This document shows, in pieces, positions 56,049 through 63,884 of a stretch of DNA of 64,000 bases. Position numbers and translations under genes: made by a program. The notes below the pieces were generated by a model. That model saw nothing but the letters and a program-made list of their open reading frames with translations. It ran no database searches and was not told the DNA's origin. Each line of letters starts with the position of its first letter. Position 1 is the first letter of the stretch. Origin of the DNA: Winslowiella iniecta (GTDB lineage Bacteria > Pseudomonadota > Gammaproteobacteria > Enterobacterales > Enterobacteriaceae); assembly GCF_001267535.1 (NCBI RefSeq), contig NZ_JRXE01000001.1:64568-128567 (forward strand), read 5' to 3'.

Positions 56049-56092
56049 GCAATAAGGTGATGCCATGCTGGGCGTCACAGGAGGTTACTACC

Positions 56093-56203
56093 ATGAAAGC
56101 ACCTTTATTACTGCGGTTATTTTGTCGATCGCCGTTTACCCTGCGCCTGATGCTGTTAGAGATGCTGACCGCGCCAAAGAAGCCTGACAATCAGGCTTCT
56201 TAA
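56093..56203 (+). CDS. mntS: Small manganese-starvation protein MntS
   Basis: 36 codons starting MKAPLLLRLFCRSPFTLRLM and ending KPDNQAS, with AGGAGGT (56079-56085) 7 nt before the ATG. E. coli MntS (42 aa) has the same core: RVFSHSPFKVRLMLLSML against RLFCRSPFTLRLMLLEML here, then a Lys/Pro/Asp-rich tail. MntS raises intracellular Mn(II) by inhibiting the MntP exporter in E. coli, and is expressed when manganese is low. Position matches E. coli: divergent from mntR, next to opgE (ybiP). Too short for a normal gene finder. Confidence 0.85.
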   Translation: MKAPLLLRLFCRSPFTLRLMLLEMLTAPKKPDNQAS

Positions 56204-56437
56204 ATCCTTTCGCCCGCTGCTACATAAAATCTGTCCCCCCCTTCACAGAAACTTTCTCTGCTACTGGTTGCCTTTGTTGAAAGCGAGGATTATCTTGCTA
56301 TGCCTTTCGTGAGAGTGCTGGCAAAAACGGCGCGCCAACCCCGTCCCTGACCCCATTCAAAACGAGTCGTTGCAGGCCTGATTACGTCTTCAGATATCCG
56401 CTGAAGATGCGTTTACTGCGTCTTGATAAGATAAAAA

Positions 56438-58018
56438 ATGAATTTAACTCTGATTAAAACCGCCGCGGTGACCGGTTCCCGCGAGCTGTTAAGCCCCTAT
56501 GTTGGGCTGTATTTGCTGTTCTCGCTGTTAATTAATCTGGCGTTCGGCTATCCGCTGAGCCTGCTGTACACCTTTGCGTTTAGCGCGCTGCTACTGTTGC
56601 TGCACCACCGAGCCCCCCGCACGCTCAGAGTGTTGCTGGCTGTCACTACGCTGATTGCCGCCAGCTATTACCCGTTCGGCCAGACTTACGGCCCGCCCAA
56701 CTTTAATACCCTGCTGGCGCTGCATTCGACCAATGTTGAGGAAGCCAGCGAAATCATGCAGATCTTTCCGCCGCTGGATTACGCTATCGCCTGCGTCATT
56801 CTGCTAATCGGTTTTATCGCACTACGCCGTAAGCCAGCAGTAAAACGTTCGTGGTCGCATGTCGACTCAGCCTGCCTGGCATTTGCCGCAGTGGCGTGGC
56901 TAACGCAGCCGGTGATGAATAAACTGGCGGGCTACCCTTTCAGTCTGAGCGATGCGGGCTATCCGGTGGCGCGCTTTGTTAAAGATGGCGTCGTCAGCAA
57001 TATGTCGGTGAAGGATGAGGTTGATCGTATGAACCAGTTGTCGTCGTTGCAGGATAGCTGGACGGTGACCGGGGTTAAGCCATCACGTCAGGTGTATGTG
57101 ATTGTGATTGGCGAAAGCGCGCGGCGCGACGCGCTCGGCGCTTTTGGCGGGCGCTGGAATAACACGCCGTTTGCCAGTCAGGCGAAAGGCCAGTTCTTTG
57201 TCAATTACACCTCGGCGGCTTCCTCAACCCAGAAATCGCTGGGGTTAACCCTGAATCGGGTGGTCGACGGTAAACCGCTGTATCAGGACAATATCATCAC
57301 GCTGGCCAAACGCGCAGGCTTTGACACCTGGTGGTTCTCCAATCAGGGGCAAATTGGCAAATATGACACGTCGATTGCCAGCATTGCGCGCCGGGCCGAC
57401 CACGTGCATTTCCTTAAGCAGGGGGACTTCGAGGCAGATAAATCCACCCACGATGAAGATTTGCTGAAGCTGACGCCGGAAGCGTTAAAACAGCCGGTCG
57501 ATGCTCCCCGCCTGCTGATTTACCATATTATCGGTTCACATCCGAAAGCCTGCGATCGGACGCAGGGCAAGTTCGCCAGCTTTGTGCACTCCACTGAGAC
57601 CTCGTGCTACCTGTACAGCATCACCCAAACCGACCACTTTTTGCATCAGTTGCAGCAGCAGTTACACAGTAGCGGGCTAAGTTACTCGATGCTTTACTTC
57701 TCCGATCACGGTATGGCGTTTAAAGAGAAAGGCAGCAAAAACGAGTATCTCGCCCATGATGATAAGTTTCAGCAAAACTTCCAGGTGCCGATGTTTATCA
57801 CCTCGAGTCAGGATACAAAGCACCAGCTCATTAAGGCTGCGCGCTCGGCGAATGATTTCTTACAGCTGTTTTCGCAGTGGACGGGGATCAGCAGTAAACA
57901 GATTATTGCTCGCTACCGTTTTGTCTCAAAAGATGCTGCGCCACCGGTTTATGTCACTGACTTTGCGCTGAAGAAGGTCAATTACCCGCATCTTGGGCAG
58001 GACACGTTTGCCCGCTGA
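56438..58018 (+). CDS. opgE: Phosphoethanolamine transferase OpgE
   Basis: The 526-residue protein (E. coli YbiP/OpgE 527) has an N-terminal five-helix membrane part (about 1-160) and a periplasmic sulfatase/alkaline-phosphatase-type domain. It includes VIVIGESARRDALGAFGG, TSAASSTQKSLGLTLNRV with the nucleophilic threonine/serine region, NQGQIGKYDT, IGSHPKACDR and FSDHGMAFKEKG (metal-binding Asp-His). It adds phosphoethanolamine to osmoregulated periplasmic glucans. Start ATG follows ATAAGATAAAAA without an obvious strong SD. It converges on ompX. Confidence 0.93.
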   Translation: MNLTLIKTAAVTGSRELLSPYVGLYLLFSLLINLAFGYPLSLLYTFAFSALLLLLHHRAPRTLRVLLAVTTLIAASYYPFGQTYGPPNFNTLLALHSTNVEEASEIMQIFPPLDYAIACVILLIGFIALRRKPAVKRSWSHVDSACLAFAAVAWLTQPVMNKLAGYPFSLSDAGYPVARFVKDGVVSNMSVKDEVDRMNQLSSLQDSWTVTGVKPSRQVYVIVIGESARRDALGAFGGRWNNTPFASQAKGQFFVNYTSAASSTQKSLGLTLNRVVDGKPLYQDNIITLAKRAGFDTWWFSNQGQIGKYDTSIASIARRADHVHFLKQGDFEADKSTHDEDLLKLTPEALKQPVDAPRLLIYHIIGSHPKACDRTQGKFASFVHSTETSCYLYSITQTDHFLHQLQQQLHSSGLSYSMLYFSDHGMAFKEKGSKNEYLAHDDKFQQNFQVPMFITSSQDTKHQLIKAARSANDFLQLFSQWTGISSKQIIARYRFVSKDAAPPVYVTDFALKKVNYPHLGQDTFAR

Positions 58019-58044
58019 CGCCATCGCTCAACCGATTTTGCCCA

Positions 58045-58074
58045 TAAAAAAATCCGCCACCAGGGCGGATTTTT
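58045..58074. terminator. Bidirectional terminator between opgE and ompX
   Basis: ATCCGCC and GGCGGAT form the 7-bp stem with a 5-nt loop, an A-run before and T-run after, giving termination on both strands. Confidence 0.88.
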
Positions 58075-58112
58075 AACATCAAGCCAGAAAGTATCTGGCT
58101 GGATACGCAAAC

Positions 58113-58622
58113 TTAGAAGCGGTAACCTGCACCAACAATCCAGGTGCCAACGTCTACACTGCGGATACGGCTCTGCTCGTAACCGACATCAACTGCAACG
58201 TTTTCGATTGGGTTAAACTGCAGACCCGCACCGTAGGAGAAACCGTAGTCGCTGCCGTCGCCTTTTTCGCGATCTGGACCGGTAGCGTTAACTTTACCGT
58301 AACCCACACCAACAACACCGTAGATGCTTGCCCAGTCATTCAGACGGTAAGCTGGACCCGCAGTCAGACCGTAGTACTGAGATTTAACGTAGAGAGAATC
58401 GACGTTATGATTTTTTTCAGTCCAGGTGAAAGAACCGATCCAACCCAGCGGATCGTTGCCGTTTTCGTAGCGATACTTCAAGTTGAAACCGTTGGCTTTG
58501 TTAGCTACACCCTGGAAGTCGCTCTGTGCGTAACCACCAGTAACAGTGCTTTCCGCCATAGCGGAGCCTGCGGATACAGCCAGTACACAAGCCAGTGCTG
58601 AAAGACATGCAATTTTTTTCAT
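58113..58622 (-). CDS. ompX: Outer membrane protein OmpX
   Basis: 169 residues from MKKIACLSALACVLAVSAGS; a longer frame to 58676 is rejected because the Sec signal begins here. Cleavage after AMA gives ESTVTGGYAQSDFQGV. It is an eight-stranded barrel of the Ail/OmpX family, with VGVGYGKV and the aromatic C-terminal GTWIVGAGYRF. It is a small outer-membrane protein, abundant and linked to adhesion and stress. RybB (28607) and CyaR regulate omp mRNAs in enterobacteria. It has a GAGGTGG ribosome-binding site. Confidence 0.96.
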   Translation of the reverse strand: MKKIACLSALACVLAVSAGSAMAESTVTGGYAQSDFQGVANKANGFNLKYRYENGNDPLGWIGSFTWTEKNHNVDSLYVKSQYYGLTAGPAYRLNDWASIYGVVGVGYGKVNATGPDREKGDGSDYGFSYGAGLQFNPIENVAVDVGYEQSRIRSVDVGTWIVGAGYRF

Positions 58623-58988
58623 AACCACCTCAAATGTGAAAGTACTTATCTCCTGACAACACTTAAAATATAACAAAAATCAGTAAGAAACTCTGCCTGC
58701 ATTTTGTTGTCTAACAGAATGTTTGGTGTAACAGAAAGTTAATGAATTTTTTCATGTCATTCTTTTTCCTGATATTTTCGGCAGTATAACCTGAGTAAAT
58801 TCCGATTGTAAAAAAAGGTTCATTAAGAACATTCCTAATTAAACCTGACAAATCTTTACTCAAAAGTAGCCTTTGCCGGTTATTCCCACCACTTTTTTTA
58901 CCTCATAACGCATTTTTTCTGCCCGCTCTCCATTACACTGCTCTGATAATTCTCTCTGACCCAATGGTTTTACAGGCAGGTTTGTAGC
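58623..58988. promoter_or_regulatory. Divergent ompX/rhtA control region
   Basis: This AT-rich 366-bp region holds the ompX leader and promoter on one side and the rhtA promoter on the other. No gene is seen. I could not pick single promoters with confidence. Confidence 0.4.
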
Positions 58989-59897
58989 ATGTCCTCTGCG
59001 CTTTCATCGGCGAAGTCGCCGGTATGGTTACCTATCTTAGTTTTAATTATTGCCATGACCTCTATTCAGGGCGGTGCTTCGCTGGCTAAAACGCTGTTTC
59101 CGCAGGTTGGCGCACCGGGCATTACCGCACTGCGACTGGGGCTCGGCACCCTTATCTTATGCATCGTGTTTAAACCCTGGCGACTACGCTTTAGCCATGA
59201 ACAGCGCGTACCTCTGGTGATCTATGGGCTGGCGCTGGGGGGAATGAATTACCTGTTCTATTTATCGTTGCGCACTGTGCCGCTGGGTATTGCCGTCGCA
59301 CTGGAATTTACCGGCCCGCTATTTCTCGCGCTGATTGGCTCGCGTCGGCTACTGGATTTTGTCTGGGTGTTACTGGCCATTCTCGGCTTAGGGTTTTTGC
59401 TGCCGCTCGGCCATGATATCTCCAGCGTGGATGCCGAGGGTGCCGCGCTGGCGGTCGGTGCCGGTGTCTGCTGGGCGTTATATATCTTGTCTGGTCAGAA
59501 GGCCGGCGCTGAACATGGGCCTGCAACGGTGGCGATGGGTTCGGTGATCGCTTCGGTAATTTTTGTGCCGCTTGGGCTGAGTTTTGCCGACAGCGGTATC
59601 TGGCAGCTGTCGCTGATACCGCTGGCGTTAGCCATTGCCGTGCTGTCGACCGCTCTGCCCTATTCACTGGAGATGATAGCGTTAACGCGTCTGCCCGCCC
59701 GCACCTTTGGCACTATGATGAGTCTTGAACCGGCGATGGCCGCCCTGTCTGGCATGCTGTTTCTGGGGGAAGTGCTGACGCTGGTGCAATGGCTGGCGCT
59801 GCTGGCAATCATTGCAGCTTCCGTTGGTGCGACGCTTACCTTGCGTCCGAAAAAAGTGCAGGTCGAGACGGTTGATATGCCGCGCCCCCAGAATTAG
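58989..59897 (+). CDS. rhtA: Threonine/homoserine exporter RhtA (EamA family)
   Basis: The 302-residue DMT-superfamily protein (E. coli RhtA 295) has ten helices in two EamA repeats: N-terminal WLPILVLIIAMTSIQGGASL, GLALGGMNYLFYLSLRTVPL and the second repeat's GMLFLGEVLTLVQWLALLAI. It exports threonine and homoserine. Position between ompX and dps is as in E. coli. Confidence 0.94.
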   Translation: MSSALSSAKSPVWLPILVLIIAMTSIQGGASLAKTLFPQVGAPGITALRLGLGTLILCIVFKPWRLRFSHEQRVPLVIYGLALGGMNYLFYLSLRTVPLGIAVALEFTGPLFLALIGSRRLLDFVWVLLAILGLGFLLPLGHDISSVDAEGAALAVGAGVCWALYILSGQKAGAEHGPATVAMGSVIASVIFVPLGLSFADSGIWQLSLIPLALAIAVLSTALPYSLEMIALTRLPARTFGTMMSLEPAMAALSGMLFLGEVLTLVQWLALLAIIAASVGATLTLRPKKVQVETVDMPRPQN

Positions 59898-60277
59898 GAA
59901 TATTCGTTGTTCAGCCTCATTATGGGGCTGAATAATCAGCACTTCTGTTCAGAGAATTATTTATTTTTAACCCACAGGTTAAATAATCGTTACAGTTACA
60001 TTCTGTCATTCTTCTGCACTAAATAACCTAAACTCAGATCTCCCCCTGTTAAAAAGACATAAAACACAGCAAAATCATGGTGATAAAAAACATCGTTTAA
60101 TAATAAACATTATCACTACCATTAGCATTTATATTTCTCCGTTGCCATTGAAGATTTATTACTCAACAGGTGACCGCTATCTGACTAATAGGCAGCAACT
60201 TTCCTGCAAGGTTAAAAACCGGTGCTATACTTATTCCCGTACTATTCAGGACAACCGACATTAAGAGGATATTAATG
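59898..60277 (+). promoter_or_regulatory. dps upstream region and promoter
   Basis: This AT-rich 380-bp gap has no gene. An extended -10, TGCTATACT (60223-60231), sits about 46 bp before the dps ATG and would give a start near 60237. Its TG-C-TATACT form suits both sigma-70 and RpoS. IHF, OxyR and Fis control dps in E. coli; the A/T-rich tract at 60050-60130 could hold such sites but I cannot assign them. Confidence 0.5.
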
Positions 60278-60781
60278 ATGAGTACCGCTAAACTGGTTAA
60301 AACAAAATCTTCCGATCTGATTTACACCCGTAATGATGTGGCAGAGAATGACAAAAAAGCCACAATCGAGGTGCTCAATCGTCTGGTTACCGAGCTGATT
60401 GACCTGTCCCTGATTACCAAACAGGCGCACTGGAACATGCGTGGCGCTAACTTTATTGGCGTGCATGAGATGCTGGACGGATTCCGCACCGCCATTACCG
60501 ATCACCAGGATACCATTGCAGAACGCGTCGTGCAGCTGGGCGGCGTAGCGCTGGGTACTACTCAGATTGTTAACGACAGAACACCACTGAAAAGCTATCC
60601 GCTGAATATTCACAGCGTGCAGGATCATCTGAAAGCGCTGGCTGACCGTTATGGCGTTGTCGCTAACGACCTGCGCAAAGCCATTGGTGAAGTGCCAGAC
60701 GAAGATAGCGCCGATATCTTTACCGCGGCATCACGTGACCTTGATAAATTCCTGTGGTTTATCGAATCCAATATTGAATAA
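60278..60781 (+). CDS. dps: DNA-protecting ferritin-like protein Dps
   Basis: The 167-residue protein (same as E. coli) starts [20 protein letters not shown] at the second of two adjacent ATGs. It carries the ferroxidase-site histidine and acidic residues in [26 protein letters not shown] (H51, H63, D67, with D78 and E82 downstream) and the C-terminal [13 protein letters not shown]. The lysine-rich N-tail is the DNA-binding part. Dodecamers bind DNA and oxidise iron with peroxide in stationary phase. A terminator follows at 60828. Confidence 0.97.
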   Translation: MSTAKLVKTKSSDLIYTRNDVAENDKKATIEVLNRLVTELIDLSLITKQAHWNMRGANFIGVHEMLDGFRTAITDHQDTIAERVVQLGGVALGTTQIVNDRTPLKSYPLNIHSVQDHLKALADRYGVVANDLRKAIGEVPDEDSADIFTAASRDLDKFLWFIESNIE

Positions 60782-60827
60782 CGGATAAATCCGGCGGCGC
60801 ACCTGTCGCCGGTCTGAACTGACCCGG

Positions 60828-60857
60828 AAAGCGGATGACCTCGTCATTCGCTTTTTT
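60828..60857 (+). terminator. dps terminator
   Basis: AAAGCGGATGAC and GTCATTCGCTTT form an imperfect 12-bp stem with a CTC loop and six T. It lies 19 nt before the ybiI ATG. A smaller CCGGCG/CGCCGG hairpin lies at 60791-60812. Confidence 0.75.
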
Positions 60858-60875
60858 ACATTGTGGAGAGAAAAA

Positions 60876-61139
60876 ATGGCAAGCGGATGGGCATCTGATG
60901 ATGCCGTTCAACAGCAAATTGATTCCACCATTGATGACGCGATCACCCGCGCCCGACAACACCTGCACGTGGGTGCCAGCGCCGAGTTTTGCCGGGAGTG
61001 CGACGAGCCGATTCCTGAAGCGCGGCGCATCGCCCTGCCAGGGGTGCAGTATTGTGTCAAATGCCAGCAGGCGCATGATGAAAAAAACAGCGCTTCGCTG
61101 TACAACCGACGCGGCAGTAAGGACAGTCAGCTGCGCTAA
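60876..61139 (+). CDS. ybiI: DksA/TraR-type zinc-finger protein YbiI
   Basis: 87 residues from MASGWASDDAVQQQIDSTID; five upstream in-frame codons are not conserved. The C4 zinc finger is CRECDEPIPEARR...CVKCQQ (two CxxC pairs 17 residues apart), with an N-terminal helical part and the tail NRRGSKDSQLR shared with E. coli YbiI (88 aa). DksA/TraR family members bind the RNA-polymerase secondary channel, but YbiI's role is not established. It follows the dps terminator. Confidence 0.9.
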   Translation: MASGWASDDAVQQQIDSTIDDAITRARQHLHVGASAEFCRECDEPIPEARRIALPGVQYCVKCQQAHDEKNSASLYNRRGSKDSQLR

Positions 61140-61238
61140 ACTTCAATTATTGATGCAGAAGTATGAGCCCGATAACATATTTCTAACTATCCTGTTCATT
61201 AATCCCCCTATTTAATGCTCTGATTGCTACTGTGCTGT

Positions 61239-61287
61239 TGCACCGTAATGATCGACGCGCACCAGGATGGTGCCCCATTACGGTGCA
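61239..61287 (+). promoter_or_regulatory. NtrC-type enhancer nested in a larger inverted repeat, upstream of glnH
   Basis: GCACCAGGATGGTGC (61259-61273) is a palindrome matching the NtrC site (TGCACY-N5-GGTGCA type). It lies between perfect 12-bp arms TGCACCGTAATG (61239-61250) and CATTACGGTGCA (61276-61287), each holding one more TGCACC half. This is about 75-145 bp upstream of the sigma-54 promoter. Confidence 0.7.
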
Positions 61288-61359
61288 TAGCACGCAAAGC
61301 TAAAGAGTTCCTGTCTGACTTGAGTTTTAAGCCACTGTTTTTCAATATAAATGAAATGA

Positions 61360-61376
61360 TGGCATAGATTATGCTT
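61360..61376 (+). promoter_or_regulatory. Sigma-54 promoter of glnH
   Basis: TGGCATAGATTATGCTT has GG at -24 and GC at -12 with exactly 10 bp between them, the invariant feature of sigma-54 promoters. The expected transcription start is near 61386, 47 nt before glnH. glnHPQ is NtrC/sigma-54 controlled in E. coli. Confidence 0.8.
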
Positions 61377-61432
61377 ATGGCAGCAGGCATCAAAAAGCGG
61401 GGCCTCCCCGATTCAATGATAAGGATAAAATG

Positions 61433-62179
61433 ATGAAGTCGATTTTTAAGGTTTCCGTTGCCGCACTGGCGCTGGCATTTGCAGTTTCTTCCACAGCGGC
61501 AGACAAGAAACTGATTGTCGCCACAGATACCGCTTTCGTACCGTTTGAATTCAAACAGGGCGATAAATATGTCGGTTTTGACATCGATTTGTGGGATGCC
61601 ATCGCAAAACAGCTGAATATCGAATATACCCTGAAGCCAATGGACTTCAGCGGCATCATTCCTGCTCTGCAAACACGCAACATCGACCTGGCACTGGCGG
61701 GTATCACCATCACTGATGAGCGCAAAAAAGCGATTGAGTTCTCTGACGGTTACTATAAAAGCGGCCTGCTGGTGATGGTCAAAGAGGACAACAATGAGGT
61801 CAAAGGCATTGATGATCTGAACGGTAAAGTGGTGGCGGTGAAGAGCGGCACCGGTTCAGTGGATTATGCGAAACAGAACATCAAAACCAAATCCCTGCGT
61901 CAGTTCCCGAATATCGACAACGCCTATATGGAACTGGGCACCAACCGTGCGGATGCAGTACTGCACGATACGCCAAACATTCTCTATTTCATCAATACCG
62001 CCGGCAAAGGTAAGTTTAAAGCGGTAGGTGAGTCGATTGAAGCACAGCAGTACGGTATTGCCTTCCCGAAAGGCAGCGACGACCTGCGTGAAAAAGTGAA
62101 CGGCGCACTGAAAACGCTGCGTGATAACGGCACTTACAACACTATCTATAAAAAATGGTTCGGCAGCGAACCTAAATAA
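61433..62179 (+). CDS. glnH: Periplasmic glutamine-binding protein GlnH
   Basis: The 248-residue protein has the same length as E. coli GlnH. Signal [20 protein letters not shown] is cleaved before [23 protein letters not shown] family 3: [51 protein letters not shown] and the end KKWFGSEPK. It binds glutamine and delivers it to GlnP. It is the first gene of glnHPQ, preceded by a sigma-54 promoter. AAGGA serves as ribosome-binding site; the ATG just before (61430) is an alternative. Confidence 0.97.
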   Translation: MKSIFKVSVAALALAFAVSSTAADKKLIVATDTAFVPFEFKQGDKYVGFDIDLWDAIAKQLNIEYTLKPMDFSGIIPALQTRNIDLALAGITITDERKKAIEFSDGYYKSGLLVMVKEDNNEVKGIDDLNGKVVAVKSGTGSVDYAKQNIKTKSLRQFPNIDNAYMELGTNRADAVLHDTPNILYFINTAGKGKFKAVGESIEAQQYGIAFPKGSDDLREKVNGALKTLRDNGTYNTIYKKWFGSEPK

Positions 62180-62200
62180 ACTCTCAGGTTAGCGCCCGGT

Positions 62201-62236
62201 ATCTTAACGTGCGGCGATAACGCCGCACGTTAAGAT
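62201..62236 (+). repeat. Perfect 16-bp hairpin between glnH and glnP
   Basis: ATCTTAACGTGCGGCG and CGCCGCACGTTAAGAT are exact reverse complements around an ATAA loop. It lies 21 nt after the glnH stop, within a 191-bp intercistronic gap. No T-run follows, so it is an mRNA-protecting barrier rather than a simple terminator. Confidence 0.85.
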
Positions 62237-62370
62237 GCATGCAAGCTATTAATCTGCACGGTATTTATGCCGCTATTAAGGTTTGCAGCGCCACTTACGT
62301 CAGTGACGGCATTGCGTCTCTGCGTTTTTCCATATCAACAAAAAATTGTTTTAGTTCGGGAGAAAGCATC

Positions 62371-63030
62371 ATGCAGTTCGACTGGAGCGCCATCTGGCCT
62401 GCTCTTCCTATCCTGCTTGAAGGTGCCAAAATGACCTTGTGGATTTCGGTCCTCGGTCTGGTTGGCGGCCTGATTATCGGCCTGATAGCCGGATTTGCCC
62501 GCGCCTATGGCGGCTGGCTGTCACGTAATATCGCGCTGGTATTTATTGAGTTGATTCGCGGTACGCCAATTGTGGTGCAGGTAATGTTTATTTACTTCGC
62601 GCTGCCAATGGCATTTACCGATTTGCGTATCGATCCCTTTACCGCTGCGGTGGTCACCATCATCATCAACTCCGGTGCCTATATCGCCGAGATCACCCGT
62701 GGTGCGGTGCTGTCAATTCATAATGGCTTCCGTGAAGCCGGGCTGGCACTTGGGCTGTCGCGTCGAGAAACGCTGCGCTATGTCATTATGCCGCTGGCGC
62801 TGCGTCGTATGCTGCCGCCGTTGGGCAACCAGTGGATTGTCAGCATCAAAGATACCTCGCTGTTTATCGTGATTGGTGTCGCTGAACTGACGCGTCAGGG
62901 ACAGGAAATTATTGCGGGTAACTTCCGTGCGCTGGAGATCTGGAGTGCGGTTGCGGTTATCTATCTGTTTATTACGCTGGTGCTCAGTTTCGTGCTGCGT
63001 CGCGTTGAAAAAAGGATGAAAATCCTGTGA
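62371..63030 (+). CDS. glnP: Glutamine ABC transporter permease GlnP
   Basis: 219 residues from [20 protein letters not shown], same length as E. coli GlnP. A 44-codon in-frame upstream extension runs through the intercistronic hairpin and is rejected. About five helices, conserved [20 protein letters not shown] and the EAA loop ([20 protein letters not shown]). GGGAGAAAG before the ATG acts as ribosome-binding site. It forms a homodimeric channel. Its stop overlaps the glnQ start. Confidence 0.97.
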   Translation: MQFDWSAIWPALPILLEGAKMTLWISVLGLVGGLIIGLIAGFARAYGGWLSRNIALVFIELIRGTPIVVQVMFIYFALPMAFTDLRIDPFTAAVVTIIINSGAYIAEITRGAVLSIHNGFREAGLALGLSRRETLRYVIMPLALRRMLPPLGNQWIVSIKDTSLFIVIGVAELTRQGQEIIAGNFRALEIWSAVAVIYLFITLVLSFVLRRVEKRMKIL

Positions 63031-63749
63031 TTGAATTTAAAAACGTCTCCAAACATTTTGGTCAGACTCAGGTGCTGCACAATATCGATCTGAAGATCAA
63101 TCAGGGTGAAGTGGTGGTGATTATCGGGCCAAGCGGCTCCGGTAAATCGACTCTGCTGCGCTGCATTAACAAGCTGGAAGAGATCACCAGCGGTGAGTTG
63201 ATTGTTGATGGTCTGAGGGTCAACGACCCGAAAGTTGACGAGCGCCTGATCCGTCAGGAAGCCGGCATGGTGTTCCAGCAGTTCCATCTGTTCCCGCAGA
63301 TGTCCGCGCTGGATAATGTGGCTTTCGGGCCGATTCGCGTTCGTGGCGCAAAGAAAGAGGCGGCAAAAAAGCTGGCGAAAGAACTGCTGGCGAAAGTGGG
63401 TCTTGCCGAGCGTGCGCATCACTTCCCTTCCGAACTGTCCGGCGGTCAGCAGCAGCGCGTGGCCATCGCCCGCGCACTGGCGGTGAAGCCGAAGATGATG
63501 CTGTTTGATGAACCGACTTCTGCGCTCGATCCCGAGCTGCGTCACGAAGTACTGAAAGTGATGCAGGATCTGGCAGAAGAAGGCATGACCATGGTGATCG
63601 TTACCCATGAGGTCGGTTTCGCCCAGAAAGTGGCATCACGTCTAATCTTTATCGATAAAGGCCGCATTGCGGAAGATGGTGACCCGGATACGCTGATCAC
63701 CAACCCGCCAAGCGCCCGCCTGCGCGAGTTCTTACAGCACGTTTCCTGA
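63027..63749 (+). CDS. glnQ: Glutamine ABC transporter ATPase GlnQ
   Basis: The 240-residue protein (E. coli GlnQ 240) starts with a GTG/TTG-type codon overlapping glnP: (M)[20 protein letters not shown]. Walker [11 protein letters not shown]-loop [12 protein letters not shown], signature [15 protein letters not shown], and Walker [14 protein letters not shown]. It powers GlnHP glutamine import. A GGGCGGC hairpin with five T closes the operon. Confidence 0.97.
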   Translation: MIEFKNVSKHFGQTQVLHNIDLKINQGEVVVIIGPSGSGKSTLLRCINKLEEITSGELIVDGLRVNDPKVDERLIRQEAGMVFQQFHLFPQMSALDNVAFGPIRVRGAKKEAAKKLAKELLAKVGLAERAHHFPSELSGGQQQRVAIARALAVKPKMMLFDEPTSALDPELRHEVLKVMQDLAEEGMTMVIVTHEVGFAQKVASRLIFIDKGRIAEDGDPDTLITNPPSARLREFLQHVS

Positions 63750-63755
63750 TGTTCC

Positions 63756-63780
63756 GGGCGGCAGCAATGCCGCCCTTTTT
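63756..63780 (+). terminator. glnHPQ terminator
   Basis: GGGCGGC and GCCGCCC (7-bp stem, AGCAAT loop) are followed by five T, 7 nt after the glnQ stop. It is a clear functional member of the gene-end hairpin family. Confidence 0.85.
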
Positions 63781-63884
63781 CTGCCTGAGCTAACGCCCAA
63801 AACCTTCGCCTTTACCTTTCGCTACCCTCAGCTCCGCTATACTTGTTGGTCGACGCTGTTTTTGCGCCGCTACAGGAGAATACG

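Noticed and set aside
61208-61672. Minus-strand frame over the glnH promoter and gene start
   Set aside because: It crosses the NtrC and sigma-54 elements and glnH; no initiation signal or similarity.
62239-62370. N-terminal extension of glnP into the intercistronic gap
   Set aside because: The extension is not conserved, overlaps the end of the hairpin, and GlnP proteins start at [10 protein letters not shown].
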